Part shown: positions 1-8,791 of the stretch, piece after piece
How positions within the stretch are numbered: the stretch's first letter is position 1
How the letters are laid out: each line of letters starts with the position of its first letter
NCBI GenBank assembly: GCA_963820375.1
Contig: CAWFZX010000028.1
Span: 62,001 to 126,000, forward strand
Reading direction: 5' to 3'
DNA: 64,000 nt
Source of the DNA: AWTP1-13 sp963820375
GTDB taxonomy: Bacteria; Pseudomonadota; Alphaproteobacteria; Rhizobiales; Hyphomicrobiaceae
The notes under the pieces: model-generated
What the model was told of the DNA's origin: nothing
What the model saw: only the letters and a program-made list of their open reading frames with translations
Databases searched by the model: none
Program-made: the position numbers and the translations under genes

Positions 1-161
1 TGTCCTCAGGTGCTGTGCGTTCCCGCTGATGCTGCCGGTGATCTCGGCGCTTTGGTCAAAGCGTGCTCCGCCAGCCCTTCGCAATCAAGCCGATCGAGCG
101 AAGGCCGCACATCGTTGCGGCCTTGCTCAGCTTTCCTCTGCCTTGGATGAGGTCCACGAAA

Positions 162-827
162 CTAATCGGTTGCAAAGCAATAAAACAGCCCAGCGCCGCC
201 AGTGCCCTTTAGGGCATCCTGACCGCAACCACGCGAACCGTGCGACGAGTTCCACGATTTCATGTGCCAGGTGTCCTTGGGGCCGACACGGTCATGATGG
301 CCGACGATGGCAGACCCCTCCCCGTTCTTGCTCCAATTGCCACAAGTTGTATCGCCGCCGGCTGTGGAGTACATGCCCTGCGGATCTGAGCCGGTTAGGA
401 TATCGTGCATATTCACCGCATCGCCGCGGCCACTGACAACCTCTCCCTTCTCGGTCAGAGCGCTTTGCTTGTCGAGATTGGTCGACGCTGAGTGGAGTTC
501 ATCGATACTCTTCGCCACCACCACGCCTTTGGCGTTTTGCCAGGGACCCTTGCCGATGCGCTCTCGGGCACTGACGCCCGCGTCACCTCCCGGAGCGGTG
601 GTGCTCAGGTAGGCACGCCAGCTCGTCTTCGTCGCGCCCGCGGCCTTGGCGAGCGCCTGGCAGTGCGCGTCCGCGCCGTCCAGACCACCAAGGTTGGCGC
701 CGTCACCCTTTCCCACACTGGTCACAAAAAACGTCATGCTCGCCTGCTGAGCCTGCACCGTCGCGGTGAAACCCAAACCGACCAGTGCAGCCGCTGCCCA
801 CAAGCGCAAACCCATTGGTGTTGCCAT
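162..827 (-). CDS. secreted lectin-like protein
   Basis: A 221-residue exported protein. The first 26 residues form a Sec signal peptide (hydrophobic core, cleavage after VQAQ or nearby). The mature part carries the pattern of the small proteins annotated as lectin in Hyphomicrobiales: FFVTSVG near the start, a GLDGADAHC segment, a WRAYLST segment, an NMHDILTG segment, and cysteines near the end (SRGCG, LFYCF). These look like a disulfide-stabilised C-type-lectin/endostatin-like fold; this is recalled from family resemblance, and no sugar ligand can be named. The ATG is preceded by GGAGGA at 7 bases spacing. It lies 29 bases downstream of the ankyrin gene on the same strand and is probably co-transcribed with it. 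Likely periplasmic or cell-surface. Confidence 0.75.
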   Translation of the reverse strand: MATPMGLRLWAAAALVGLGFTATVQAQQASMTFFVTSVGKGDGANLGGLDGADAHCQALAKAAGATKTSWRAYLSTTAPGGDAGVSARERIGKGPWQNAKGVVVAKSIDELHSASTNLDKQSALTEKGEVVSGRGDAVNMHDILTGSDPQGMYSTAGGDTTCGNWSKNGEGSAIVGHHDRVGPKDTWHMKSWNSSHGSRGCGQDALKGTGGAGLFYCFATD

Positions 828-856
828 TGCCTGTTCCTCCTGTTCACCGGTTGCTT

Positions 857-1540
857 TTACTCAAGGATCGCGGCTAATGCATGGTAGCCTCGCCGCCGCG
901 CATGCTGCAGTGGCGTGACGCCGTCGCGGTCGCCAATCGACTTGTTGGCGCCGGCCGCCACTAGCGCAGTTGCAGCTGCCAGATGTCGTGTACCACCGTC
1001 GCCGAGAACCACGGCCTCGATCAGGGCCGTCCAGCCAAGATTGTTGATGTGATCGAGCGGTGCACCGGCCGCAGCGAGAGCCTCCACCACGGCGGCGTGC
1101 CCGAGGTGCGCGGCGGCGATCAGCGCGGTTCCGTCGTATCGGCTGGTGATCGCGCGCGGATTGCCGCCGAGTTCGATCGCCAATTTCACCATCTCCAGAT
1201 CGTCCTTGACAGCGGCAATGGTGATGACGTCGTAGCGATCATTCTCGAGCGCATTGATATCGGCGCCCCCAGCGACGAGCGTACGAACGGCATCATACTG
1301 AGACTGGAAGGCAGCGACGTGAAGAGGCGAACGACCGGCTGTGTCGCGCGCGTTCGGATCTGCTTGGCTCGCAAGTAAACGCCGCATCTCCGACACGTTA
1401 CCACGCGCTGCCGCCGCATGGAGCCCACGGTAAGCCGCCATCTCCGTGGCGCTGGGTGGCGTTTGCGCGTCAGCTGCAGGGTTGCCTAGCAAGGCCAGCA
1501 AGAGCCCAGCCGCAACTGAGCACGACGCTCGATGCAACAT
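857..1540 (-). CDS. secreted ankyrin-repeat protein
   Basis: A 227-residue protein with an N-terminal signal peptide (about residues 1-25, ending ADAQ) followed by about five ankyrin repeats filling the rest (recognisable cores GRSPLHVAA, DVITIAAV, GTALIAAAHLG, GWTALIEA, GVTPLQHARRRG). Ankyrin repeats bind other proteins. A periplasmic ankyrin protein of this size often protects or partners a co-exported protein, and the next gene in the same direction is the lectin-like gene, so the two may interact (inference). There is no catalytic domain. Confidence in the fold is high; the role is unknown. Confidence 0.8.
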   Translation of the reverse strand: MLHRASCSVAAGLLLALLGNPAADAQTPPSATEMAAYRGLHAAAARGNVSEMRRLLASQADPNARDTAGRSPLHVAAFQSQYDAVRTLVAGGADINALENDRYDVITIAAVKDDLEMVKLAIELGGNPRAITSRYDGTALIAAAHLGHAAVVEALAAAGAPLDHINNLGWTALIEAVVLGDGGTRHLAAATALVAAGANKSIGDRDGVTPLQHARRRGYHALAAILE

Positions 1541-2036
1541 CCGACCTCGCCCATATTGCGCTGCTGCAAAGTTTGTCGATTGAGCATAGCCAACGAGAAC
1601 CGAGGCGCCAAGCTGGGCCGGCAGCGACTGTTAAGGGGAGCCGCCGTCCTGGCAGGCGGTCTCGAAGCAAGTGAGCAACCCCGAGCCGCAAGGTGCTTCT
1701 GCTTCCATGGGCCGTTCAGTGCCCGCTTGTCTGTCAGCAAGCCCGACGAGGCGCCTGCGGCGCCGCCTATTCCGTTCGGGAAAGGCGTCGCGCGCGCATC
1801 GGCGCCGGTCGGGTCGTCGCGCGTATGCGCTATCCGCGTTTCGAAGGGGTCGGGAGTACGAGTGGAGACGGTCCGCAAAGCCGGCCGTCATCGGTTGCTG
1901 ATGCGGGTCGGATCGCAGGATCATGTGCGGCGATGATAACGCAAACTTCGGGTCGACACCGCGCGTTCGTGCTATCCTGCCCGCCAAAGCCGCAGCGAAG
2001 CGACGTCGTTGTCCAAGCATCCCCGGGGAGGTTCTC
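1541..2036. other. intergenic region, no gene recognised
   Basis: This stretch separates the divergent ankyrin and cyclase genes and must hold both promoters. Open frames occur on both strands but have arginine/proline-rich, non-homologous translations typical of high-G+C shadows. I recognise no repeat, RNA or operator in it. Confidence 0.5.
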
Positions 2037-3095
2037 TTGACACCCACCGCCAGCATCCGTGCGCTACTTGTCACGATCGCACTCTTCGCTCTGCCGCAAC
2101 TGGCGCAGGCACAATCCGCCGCATCGGCGTGGCCCGCGGGCGATGAATTGGGCATGGCCAATATGCTTGGCTCCGCGACCTGGAAGCGATGTGCCCCGCA
2201 TCTCGCCAATGCCAAGGCGAAGTCCTACGAGCTGTCGCATTTGCGCTCCAACACCATGCCCCAGTCACCGTTCGGCACTCCGCTGGTCGACAAGTACCGA
2301 CCGACCGTTGGCATTCCCGGCACCCTGCACGCCTTCAACGGTGAGGAGGCCGTCAGCGGTGAAGCCGGCGCCCAGGGTACTCAGATGGATGCGATCGGCC
2401 ATTTCGCGGTCCTGCCCGAGAAATGGGACGGCAAGAGCCCGTTTCCGGCCGACAAGGCGAAATACTACGGCGGCTTTAGCCAGCAAGACGTCAAGCCCAC
2501 GCCGGATTCGCCACTGAAAAAACTCGGCATCGAGAAAGTGCCGCCGATCATCACCACTGCGGTGCTACTCGACGCCAAAGCTCATCTCGGCAAGGGCCAG
2601 GCCATGGCGCCGGGCCAGCTCGTTGCGGCCGCTGACATCGAGGCGATGCTGAAGGCGCAAGGGCTGGGCAAGCGCGGTCTTCAGGCCGGGGATGTGCTCT
2701 ACATCTACACCGGCTGGGGCGACAACTGGAAAGACCCTGACACCGAGAAGTTCTACTACACCAAGGGGCCGGGGCTCTCCTACGACGCAGCCAAATACAT
2801 CGCCCGAAAGAAGGTGGTACTTGTGGCGCTCGACAATCCGTTCACCGATCCGGTCGCCGAAGGCTTCCTGCAGGGCAAGGGCGCCCCGCCAGAGGGCGCG
2901 CCGGACGGCTTGCCGTTCGTCATCCACCACTACCTCTTGGCGCACGCCGGTATCCATCAGATCCAGAACGCCCGTCTCGGCGATCTCGCCAAGGACAAGG
3001 TCTGGGTGTCCTGCACAATGATCCTGCCGCTGCGCGCGCAAGGCGCAGCAGGCTCACCCGTGCGGCCGGTGTCGATCGGCGTGCCGTCGCGCTGA
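2037..3095 (+). CDS. cyclase-family (kynurenine formamidase-like) hydrolase, exported
   Basis: A 352-residue protein of the cyclase/kynurenine-formamidase superfamily (COG1878), metal-dependent hydrolases acting on amide or lactone bonds. I place the start at a TTG with GGAGG five bases upstream: it is directly followed by a clear signal peptide ending AQAQ, whereas the upstream in-frame ATG at 1923 would add 38 unrelated residues. The metal-binding region appears as GTQMDAIGHF, the variant HxGTxxD form of the larger single-domain cyclases, and AGDVLYIYTGW is also typical. It precedes the GntR-led operon by about 150 bases on the same strand and may belong to the same catabolic programme (inference). 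Substrate unknown. Confidence 0.8.
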   Translation: MTPTASIRALLVTIALFALPQLAQAQSAASAWPAGDELGMANMLGSATWKRCAPHLANAKAKSYELSHLRSNTMPQSPFGTPLVDKYRPTVGIPGTLHAFNGEEAVSGEAGAQGTQMDAIGHFAVLPEKWDGKSPFPADKAKYYGGFSQQDVKPTPDSPLKKLGIEKVPPIITTAVLLDAKAHLGKGQAMAPGQLVAAADIEAMLKAQGLGKRGLQAGDVLYIYTGWGDNWKDPDTEKFYYTKGPGLSYDAAKYIARKKVVLVALDNPFTDPVAEGFLQGKGAPPEGAPDGLPFVIHHYLLAHAGIHQIQNARLGDLAKDKVWVSCTMILPLRAQGAAGSPVRPVSIGVPSR

Positions 3096-3248
3096 AAAGA
3101 CGGGGGGCGGGCGCTTGTTGCAAGCCCCTCTCGACAAACCTCCCCAGGCCTCCGCGCCGGCCGAACCTTTATGGGTCTTGGGCGTACATCGGGCGCAAAG
3201 CCTTTGCCCGCGGCTTGCCACTCGCAGGCGCGGGTGCTTTGATGGCGC

Positions 3249-3965
3249 ATGCCTGTATACAGTCGACAACCTGGCGTTCAAACCATCGAGCGCATAACGC
3301 TCGCCGATCGCGTCTTCGACCAGATCGTGGAGGCGATCGTGCAGGGACGCATCGCGCCTGGCGAGACGATCAACGAAGTCAACCTCGCCAGCCAGCTCGG
3401 CGTCAGCCGTGCGCCCGTGCGCGAGGCCATTTTTCGCCTGGAAGCAAAGGGGTTGGTGCATCGGGTGCCGCATCTTGGCGCGCGCGTCATCGACCTGGCG
3501 CCGCGCGATCTCGAGGAGCTCTTTGCAATTCGCGAGGGCCTTGAAGGCATGGCAGCGCGGTTGGCGGCTGCGGCCATGTCGGAGGAAGCTTTGGATGCGC
3601 TCGAGCAGAGCCTCCAAGCCCATCGCCGACAAGCGGACGTGGCGCGCGGCACCGCCTATTACCAGGCGGGCGGCGACCAAGATTTCCATTTCCGGATTGC
3701 CAGGGGCAGCAGCAATCGGCGTCTATTCCGCCTGTTGTGCGAGGATATGTACAGCCTTCTGCGGGTTTATCGTTTCCGCGGCAGCGCCGCGCCTGGTCGC
3801 GCGCGACAGGCGTACATGGAACATCAAGACATTCTCGCCGCCTTGCGGCGGCGCGATGCCAACGCGGCGGAAGAGGCCATGCGCCGACATATCCGCCTTT
3901 CCTGGCTCAATACCGAGGCACGGCTCAAGGCCGTCGGCAGTGCCGCGCAGGACCTCGCCTCATGA
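3249..3965 (+). CDS. GntR-family transcriptional regulator (FCD/FadR subfamily)
   Basis: A 238-residue regulator. Residues about 18-82 form the GntR winged helix-turn-helix (VFDQIVEAIVQGRIAPGE, then LGVSRAPVREAIFRLEAKG). Residues about 95-225 are the all-helical FCD ligand-binding domain, with a DFHFRIARGSSN segment that normally supplies carboxylate/metal contacts. FCD regulators sense small organic acids. It is the first gene of the catabolic operon; its stop overlaps the lyase start (ATGA). It is therefore the likely local, probably autoregulatory, repressor. A TGTATACA-type palindrome lies right at its start codon (see separate entry). Confidence 0.9.
   Translation: MPVYSRQPGVQTIERITLADRVFDQIVEAIVQGRIAPGETINEVNLASQLGVSRAPVREAIFRLEAKGLVHRVPHLGARVIDLAPRDLEELFAIREGLEGMAARLAAAAMSEEALDALEQSLQAHRRQADVARGTAYYQAGGDQDFHFRIARGSSNRRLFRLLCEDMYSLLRVYRFRGSAAPGRARQAYMEHQDILAALRRRDANAAEEAMRRHIRLSWLNTEARLKAVGSAAQDLAS
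3253..3262. promoter_or_regulatory. candidate GntR/FCD operator palindrome
   Basis: The perfect palindrome CTGTATACAG contains TGTATACA, a core seen in several FCD-subfamily GntR operators (established for the family, not for this protein). It begins two bases after the ATG of the regulator gene, so binding there would block initiation or early elongation of the whole operon. No second copy was found nearby, and a 10-base palindrome can occur by chance. Confidence 0.35.
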
Positions 3966-4864
3966 GCTTGCACACGACACGCCTCAAGACCATCCTCGCG
4001 CGACGAGACGCGACCCTGGCACCGGGCGCCGCCAATGCCTTTTTCGCGCGCATCATCGAGGATCTCGGCTTCGAGGTAGCCTATGTCACCGGCGCCGGCA
4101 TCGCCAATATGCAGTTGGGCGTGCCAGACATCGGACTGACGACGCTCACCGAGATCGCCGATACCGTCGCTGCCATCTCGGATGTGGTCGCGCTGCCGCT
4201 GCTGGTCGATGCCGACACGGGCTTCGGCAATGCGCTCAATATGCGCCGCACCATACGCACGCTCGAGCGCGCGGGTGCGGCCGGGGTGCAGATCGAAGAT
4301 CAGGTGTTTCCCAAGAAGTGCGGCCACTTTGCCGGCAAGGCAGTGATACCGCTTGCGGACATGCTGCAGAGGATCAGGGCTGCCGTGGACGCCCGCCATG
4401 ATCAAGACTTCCAGATCGTCGCACGCACGGACGCGCGTGCACTTGAGGGGCTCGACGCGGCGATCGCGCGGGCGCAGGCCTTTACCGCCGCCGGCGCCGA
4501 TGCGACCTTTGTTGAGGCACCACTCGCAGAGGCAGAGCTCGCCCGCATTGGGCGTGAGCTGCCGGCGCCACAGATTGCCAACGTCGTATTTGGGGGCATG
4601 ACGCCGGACATCGGCCGGGACAAGCTGGCGCAGCTGGGCTTCAGCCTAGTGCTGTACGCCAACGCCTCGCTGCAAGCGGCGCTCAAGGCATCGCAGGATG
4701 TGCTCGCGGCACTGAAGCGAGATGGCTCATTGCACGCCGTCGCTGACAGATTGGCAAGCTTTAGCGAGCGCCAGCGCACGGTGGCAAAGGCCAGCTACGA
4801 CGCGCTCGAGCAACGCTACGCCGTGCAACCTGTCGATACCGCCGGCACGGGAGGTCGCCGATGA
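3962..4864 (+). CDS. isocitrate lyase/PEP mutase-family C-C lyase
   Basis: A 300-residue TIM-barrel enzyme of the isocitrate lyase/phosphoenolpyruvate mutase superfamily (2-methylisocitrate lyase, dimethylmalate lyase, oxaloacetate decarboxylase group). Visible signatures: DADTGFGN (Mg-binding aspartates), QIEDQVFPKKCGH with the catalytic KKCGH loop cysteine that marks true lyases, and ARTDAR. The start is the ATG overlapping the regulator stop; an upstream in-frame start at 3737 lies inside the regulator gene and is rejected. The KKCGH motif argues for cleavage of a 2-hydroxy acid to pyruvate or glyoxylate plus a second acid rather than phosphonate chemistry. As the last carbon-splitting enzyme in this operon, it could release central metabolites from the product of the PrpD-like enzymes (inference). 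Confidence 0.85.
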   Translation: MSLHTTRLKTILARRDATLAPGAANAFFARIIEDLGFEVAYVTGAGIANMQLGVPDIGLTTLTEIADTVAAISDVVALPLLVDADTGFGNALNMRRTIRTLERAGAAGVQIEDQVFPKKCGHFAGKAVIPLADMLQRIRAAVDARHDQDFQIVARTDARALEGLDAAIARAQAFTAAGADATFVEAPLAEAELARIGRELPAPQIANVVFGGMTPDIGRDKLAQLGFSLVLYANASLQAALKASQDVLAALKRDGSLHAVADRLASFSERQRTVAKASYDALEQRYAVQPVDTAGTGGRR

Positions 4865-5577
4865 GTGCAGCAAGCCGGCCGTGGGACGGCATCATTTCTG
4901 AAGAGGAAAAGCGCGCCTATGCGGCTGCCGGCTTCGGCCGGCGCACCGGCTTGGGTGGTCGACCGGCCCTGCTGATCATCGATGTGCAGTACCGCACCCT
5001 CGGTTCGACGCCGAAACCCTTCTGGGAGGCGATCAAGGAATTTCCCACCGCCTGCGGCGATGTCGGGTGGAGCGCGGTTGCCCACATTAAACGTTTGCTC
5101 CTGCTCTTCCGCGAGCGCGGCTGGCCGGTTCTCTTCCCCTACGTCTCGCCGAAGGAGAGCTTCGATCAGGGGCGGCTTGCCGACAAGGTTCCGGCGCTCA
5201 TGACCATTGCGCGCAATGGCTATGATTTTGTCGCCGAGGTCGCCCCGCGCGAAAACGACATCCTGCTGCCGAAGAAGCACCCGAGCGCTTTCTTCGGCAC
5301 ACCGCTGGCAAGTTATCTGATCGATGCGGGCGCCGATACGCTGGTGGTGACCGGTTGCACGACTTCGGGATGCGTGCGCGGCAGTGTCGTCGACGCATTC
5401 GCCTTCAATTTCCGCGTCGCGGTGCCCCATGATGCCGTTTATGACCGCAGCCCGACATCGCACGCTGTCAACCTGTTCGACATGTCAGAGAAGTACGCCG
5501 ACGTGGCCAGCACCGATGAATTGCTGGCGGAGCTGGCCAAGATACCGCGCACGAGCAAACCAACTGGCGGCGCCTAG
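4861..5577 (+). CDS. isochorismatase-family amidohydrolase (N-carbamoylsarcosine amidase-like)
   Basis: A 238-residue cysteine hydrolase of the isochorismatase superfamily. The catalytic triad is visible as Asp in LLIIDVQ, Lys in LLPKKHPSAF, and Cys in TGCTTSGCVRGS; the TTSGCVR form is that of the N-carbamoylsarcosine amidase/RutB/NicF side of the family, which hydrolyses amide or ureido groups to release ammonia. It is longer than minimal isochorismatases, with an N-terminal extension typical of N-carbamoylsarcosine amidase. Its ATG overlaps the lyase stop (ATGA), so translation is coupled. Likely role: deamidation or decarbamoylation of the product of the hydantoinase-like enzyme at the operon's far end. 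Substrate not determined. Confidence 0.85.
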   Translation: MSAASRPWDGIISEEEKRAYAAAGFGRRTGLGGRPALLIIDVQYRTLGSTPKPFWEAIKEFPTACGDVGWSAVAHIKRLLLLFRERGWPVLFPYVSPKESFDQGRLADKVPALMTIARNGYDFVAEVAPRENDILLPKKHPSAFFGTPLASYLIDAGADTLVVTGCTTSGCVRGSVVDAFAFNFRVAVPHDAVYDRSPTSHAVNLFDMSEKYADVASTDELLAELAKIPRTSKPTGGA

Positions 5578-5615
5578 CTTCACATTGCCCGATACCCTGC
5601 AGGGAGGTTGACCAC

Positions 5616-6788
5616 ATGAACATGCGAAAGAATCTCAGCAACCGTCGCAGCACGTTGCTGGCGGGCGGTGCCGCCGTGCTGCTTATGGCCCTCTCCGGCA
5701 CAGCGGTCGCGCAGGCGCCCGCGACCTACAAATTTGGCCTCGCCATGCCCTTGTCCGGATCGCAAGCGCTCTATGGCGCCGACCAAGTAAAGGCCGCGCA
5801 ATGGGCGGTCGACGCCATCAACGCCAAGGGCGGCATCAATGGCAAAAAGCTCGAGATGATCACGCTCGACACTCAGGCCGACCCACAAGTTGGCATCAAC
5901 GCGGTCAATCGTCTCGTCAGCGTCGAAAAGGTACCTGTCTTCATCACCGCCTGGTCGTCGGTGGTGCGGGCGGTTGCCCCCATTGCCAACGACAACAAGG
6001 TGGTGGAGTTGTCGGTAGGCGCCAATTCCCCCGACATCGCCAAGCTCGGCGATTATGTCTACACCACGTTCCCGCTCGCCGACGTCGATGTGGCAGCTGT
6101 TGCCCGCTACTCGGTCGAGAAGCTCGGCAAGAAAAAGGCCGCGGTTCTTTACATCAACAACGACACCGGGATTGTCGCCAGCAGAGTTTACAGAGATACC
6201 TTCAGCAAGGCCGGCGGTGAGATCGTCGCCTACGAGGCATATGATCCCAAGGCGACCGACTTCACAGGCGCCTTACTGAAGCTGCGCTCGGCGCAGCCAG
6301 AGATCATTCATCTGCATGGTCTTGTCGGAGACATGCCGCAGGTGGTGGCGCAGATGCGCCAATTGGGCCTCAATCAGCCGATTACCTCCTACTCTGGCCT
6401 TTACAATCCAAAAGTGATCGAGCAACTCGGTCAGGCGGCCGAGGGCATCATCGCCACGTCGTTGGCGCCGGGCGTCAGCGATTTGCCGGCTGTGGCATCT
6501 TACGTCGAGCGCTGGCAGAAGGAAGAAAAGCGCGATCCGAACGGTCTGCCGTACACCCAGTACCTGCATGACGCTCCCTATATGGTGGCGGCAATCCTGA
6601 CCTCGGTTGACAAAAAAGGGCTGGCTCCGACCGGTGAGAATTTTCGCCAAGAGATGCTCGCACTGGCGACCTTCGATCTTCCCTTGACCGGCTCGGTGAC
6701 GGTTTCGGATAGCCACACGGTCTCCAAGCCCGTTTATCTCGTCGAGGTGAAGAACGGCAAGTGGGTGCCTAAAGACATCGCCAAGTGA
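5616..6788 (+). CDS. Liv-type ABC importer substrate-binding protein
   Basis: A 390-residue periplasmic solute-binding protein of the branched-chain amino acid/amide family (type I fold). Residues 1-32 are a signal peptide with a basic n-region and a cleavage site after AVAQ. The mature start YKFGLAMPLSGSQALYG and the segment GINAVNRLVS followed by a ligand-contact region are typical of LivK-like proteins. Strong ribosome site (GGGAGG, 5588-5600 region). It captures the operon's substrate outside the membrane for the LivHMGF-type partners encoded downstream. Such proteins bind amides, aromatic acids and urea as well as amino acids, so the ligand cannot be named from sequence. Confidence 0.9.
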   Translation: MNMRKNLSNRRSTLLAGGAAVLLMALSGTAVAQAPATYKFGLAMPLSGSQALYGADQVKAAQWAVDAINAKGGINGKKLEMITLDTQADPQVGINAVNRLVSVEKVPVFITAWSSVVRAVAPIANDNKVVELSVGANSPDIAKLGDYVYTTFPLADVDVAAVARYSVEKLGKKKAAVLYINNDTGIVASRVYRDTFSKAGGEIVAYEAYDPKATDFTGALLKLRSAQPEIIHLHGLVGDMPQVVAQMRQLGLNQPITSYSGLYNPKVIEQLGQAAEGIIATSLAPGVSDLPAVASYVERWQKEEKRDPNGLPYTQYLHDAPYMVAAILTSVDKKGLAPTGENFRQEMLALATFDLPLTGSVTVSDSHTVSKPVYLVEVKNGKWVPKDIAK

Positions 6789-6902
6789 AAAGCATGCCGA
6801 GGTGGGCTCGCAATCGCTGACCATTCCGCATTGGGCAGCGATGGCGGGCTGGTTTGCCGAAGGGGGACCACAATGAGGTGACAACGCCCCTCTGCCCTCG
6901 CG

Positions 6903-6925
6903 GCGGTCCCCGCATCGAGGACCGC
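6903..6925 (+). promoter_or_regulatory. intercistronic hairpin between binding protein and permease genes
   Basis: GCGGTCC at 6903-6909 pairs with GGACCGC at 6919-6925 around a 9-base loop, inside the 163-base gap after the binding-protein gene. There is no clean run of T directly after it, so it resembles an mRNA-stabilising or attenuating hairpin, as often found after the binding-protein gene to keep its level above that of the membrane components. Predicted by eye only. Confidence 0.4.
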
Positions 6926-6951
6926 GTTCAAGCCTGCTCAACGGGTTTTTC

Positions 6952-7848
6952 ATGCTCAACTTGACGACCGTGGCGCAGATCCTTTGGACCTCGCTCGCGA
7001 CCAGCAGTTACTATGTGATGTTCGCAGTGGCCTTCGCCCTGGTCTTGAAGGTCAATGGGGTCTTCAATTTCGCGCAAGCGGGCTTGATGACCATCGCATT
7101 TTATACCGCGCATGGCCTGGTCGCCGGAACCGGGGCAGGCGGTGCAGTTGCATTCGTGAGTGCGCTCGGCGCAACCTTGGGCAGCGCTTGGCTGTTGGAG
7201 CGATTTGGCTTCGCTACCCTGCGGCGCAACAATGCCTCGCCGATGTTCGTTTTTATCTTCACCATCGTTGCCTCAGAGTTCATTGCCTATATCGCCATGC
7301 TGCTGTTCGGCACCTGGCCCAAGACAATTTTCCCGCAGTTGTTCTGGCCGGTGCGGCTGGTCGGCGACATCGCCGTCAGCGCCTGGGATCTACCGGCCAT
7401 CGCCACGACGCTCGGCATGTTGTTGGCGCTCTGGTTGTTTCTGCGCTTCAGTCATTGGGGACAATTCATGGTGGCGGTCTCGGACAATGCCAGCCTTGCC
7501 GAGTTGTACGGCATCAACCGCCGCGGCGTGTATATGCTGACGATGCTGATCGCGGCGATGTTCACGACAGCGGGCATGTTTCTATATGGCACGCGCGCAC
7601 AGGTGCAGCCGCTGACCAGCCTGGAAATGATGCTGTTTGCAGCGCTCGCCACCATCCTTGGCGGCATTGGCCGGATCTGGGGCGCGGCCCTGGCGGCCGT
7701 GCTGCTCGGCATCGTGCAGAATTCGAGCATCCTTGTCATTCCGTCGGAGTGGCAGGGGTTCCTACTCTACGTGTTCCTGTTCGTGACCATCATCTTCTTT
7801 CCGCAGGGTATCCGCCTGCCCGCACCTATCAGGAGGCTTGCAGGCTGA
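6952..7848 (+). CDS. livH: ABC importer permease, LivH type
   Basis: A 298-residue inner-membrane protein, almost entirely hydrophobic, with about eight predicted membrane helices. It has the LivH-family cytoplasmic loop around residues 185-200 (SDNASLAELYGINRRGVYM, the EAA-like ATPase contact) and the GGIGRIWGA segment near the C terminus. It forms the translocation pore together with the LivM-type permease encoded 54 bases downstream. Length is normal for the family. The upstream ribosome site is weak, and the 163-base spacing from the binding protein gene suggests lower expression than that gene. Confidence 0.9.
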   Translation: MLNLTTVAQILWTSLATSSYYVMFAVAFALVLKVNGVFNFAQAGLMTIAFYTAHGLVAGTGAGGAVAFVSALGATLGSAWLLERFGFATLRRNNASPMFVFIFTIVASEFIAYIAMLLFGTWPKTIFPQLFWPVRLVGDIAVSAWDLPAIATTLGMLLALWLFLRFSHWGQFMVAVSDNASLAELYGINRRGVYMLTMLIAAMFTTAGMFLYGTRAQVQPLTSLEMMLFAALATILGGIGRIWGAALAAVLLGIVQNSSILVIPSEWQGFLLYVFLFVTIIFFPQGIRLPAPIRRLAG

Positions 7849-7902
7849 TCGACAACGGCGGCGGCTGCCCGCCACCTTGCGCGCATCGGTTGCCGACGAA
7901 GC

Positions 7903-8790
7903 ATGGACTACATCTATTCCATCATCATTCTGATCGGCTTGTTCGTCATTCTGGCCGCGAGCTTCAACCTTATTATCGGCTACGGCGGGCTCATCTCCAT
8001 CGCCCACCCCATCTTCTACGGGCTCGGCGCCTATACCTCGGCACTGTTAGCGCGTGATCTCGGCCTGCCAGTGCCGTGCAGCATACTGTTAGGCGCGCTG
8101 TTAGCCATGCTGCTGTCGGTCGCCATGGCATTACCGGCGTTGCGCGTCTCCGGCGACTATCTATTGATTGCAAGTATCGGTTTCCAATTGGGCATGATCG
8201 AGCTCATCAAGAATTTGCGCTTCACGGGCGGCGCGAGCGGCGTGTCAGGCATTCCCGCATTTGTGGTGCCGACCTTCGGGCGGGAGGCTTATGTGGCGCT
8301 GGTGATCGCGGCGGCGATTGCCGTCGTGCTGCTGGTCAGATGGATCGCACACGGCGACTACGGTCGAGCCATCAGCGCCATGCGGGACGACGAGGAGGCC
8401 TTCGCTGCGCTCGGCCGCGACGCCAAATGGATCAAAGTTTCATTATTTGCGCTGGGCTCCGGCATCGCCGGTTTCGCCGGTGCGCTATATGCCCACTATT
8501 TTCGCTTCGTCACCTCGGAGCAGTTTGAAATTCTCATGTCGTCGACGATCCTGACGATGGTCGTGGTCGGCGGGCTCAAGACCACGTGGGGACCGGTGAT
8601 CGGCGCGATCTTGCTACAAATTCTGCCGCAGGCCATCACCTTCCTCAATCTGCCTCCGGCGCTGCTGGGACCTTTGCAGGGGCTGCTGTTCACGGGGCTG
8701 GTGCTCATCTTCATGTTCTTGCGCCCGGGCGGACTGGTGCAGGCGGGTGATACCTGGCGGTCGCGTCGCAGCCAGCACGGGGGCGGTTGA
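7903..8790 (+). CDS. livM: ABC importer permease, LivM type
   Basis: A 295-residue membrane permease with about nine hydrophobic segments and the LivM signature SISHxxFxGLGAYT-like run (LISIAHPIFYGLGAYTSALL). The EAA-type loop is visible as AISAMRDDEEAFAALGRD, followed by KVSLFALGSGIAGFAGALYAHY. It pairs with the LivH-type permease. Its TGA is separated by a single base from the start of the ATPase gene, indicating tight coupling. Confidence 0.9.
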   Translation: MDYIYSIIILIGLFVILAASFNLIIGYGGLISIAHPIFYGLGAYTSALLARDLGLPVPCSILLGALLAMLLSVAMALPALRVSGDYLLIASIGFQLGMIELIKNLRFTGGASGVSGIPAFVVPTFGREAYVALVIAAAIAVVLLVRWIAHGDYGRAISAMRDDEEAFAALGRDAKWIKVSLFALGSGIAGFAGALYAHYFRFVTSEQFEILMSSTILTMVVVGGLKTTWGPVIGAILLQILPQAITFLNLPPALLGPLQGLLFTGLVLIFMFLRPGGLVQAGDTWRSRRSQHGGG

Positions 8791-8791
8791 G

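Noticed and set aside
1631..2215. A 194-codon minus-strand frame crossing the cyclase start
   Set aside because: It overlaps a well-supported gene antiparallel and reads as arginine/alanine-rich shadow.
3409..4401. A 330-codon plus-strand frame inside the regulator and lyase genes
   Set aside because: Out of frame with both recognised genes and highly Arg/Pro-rich; a shadow.
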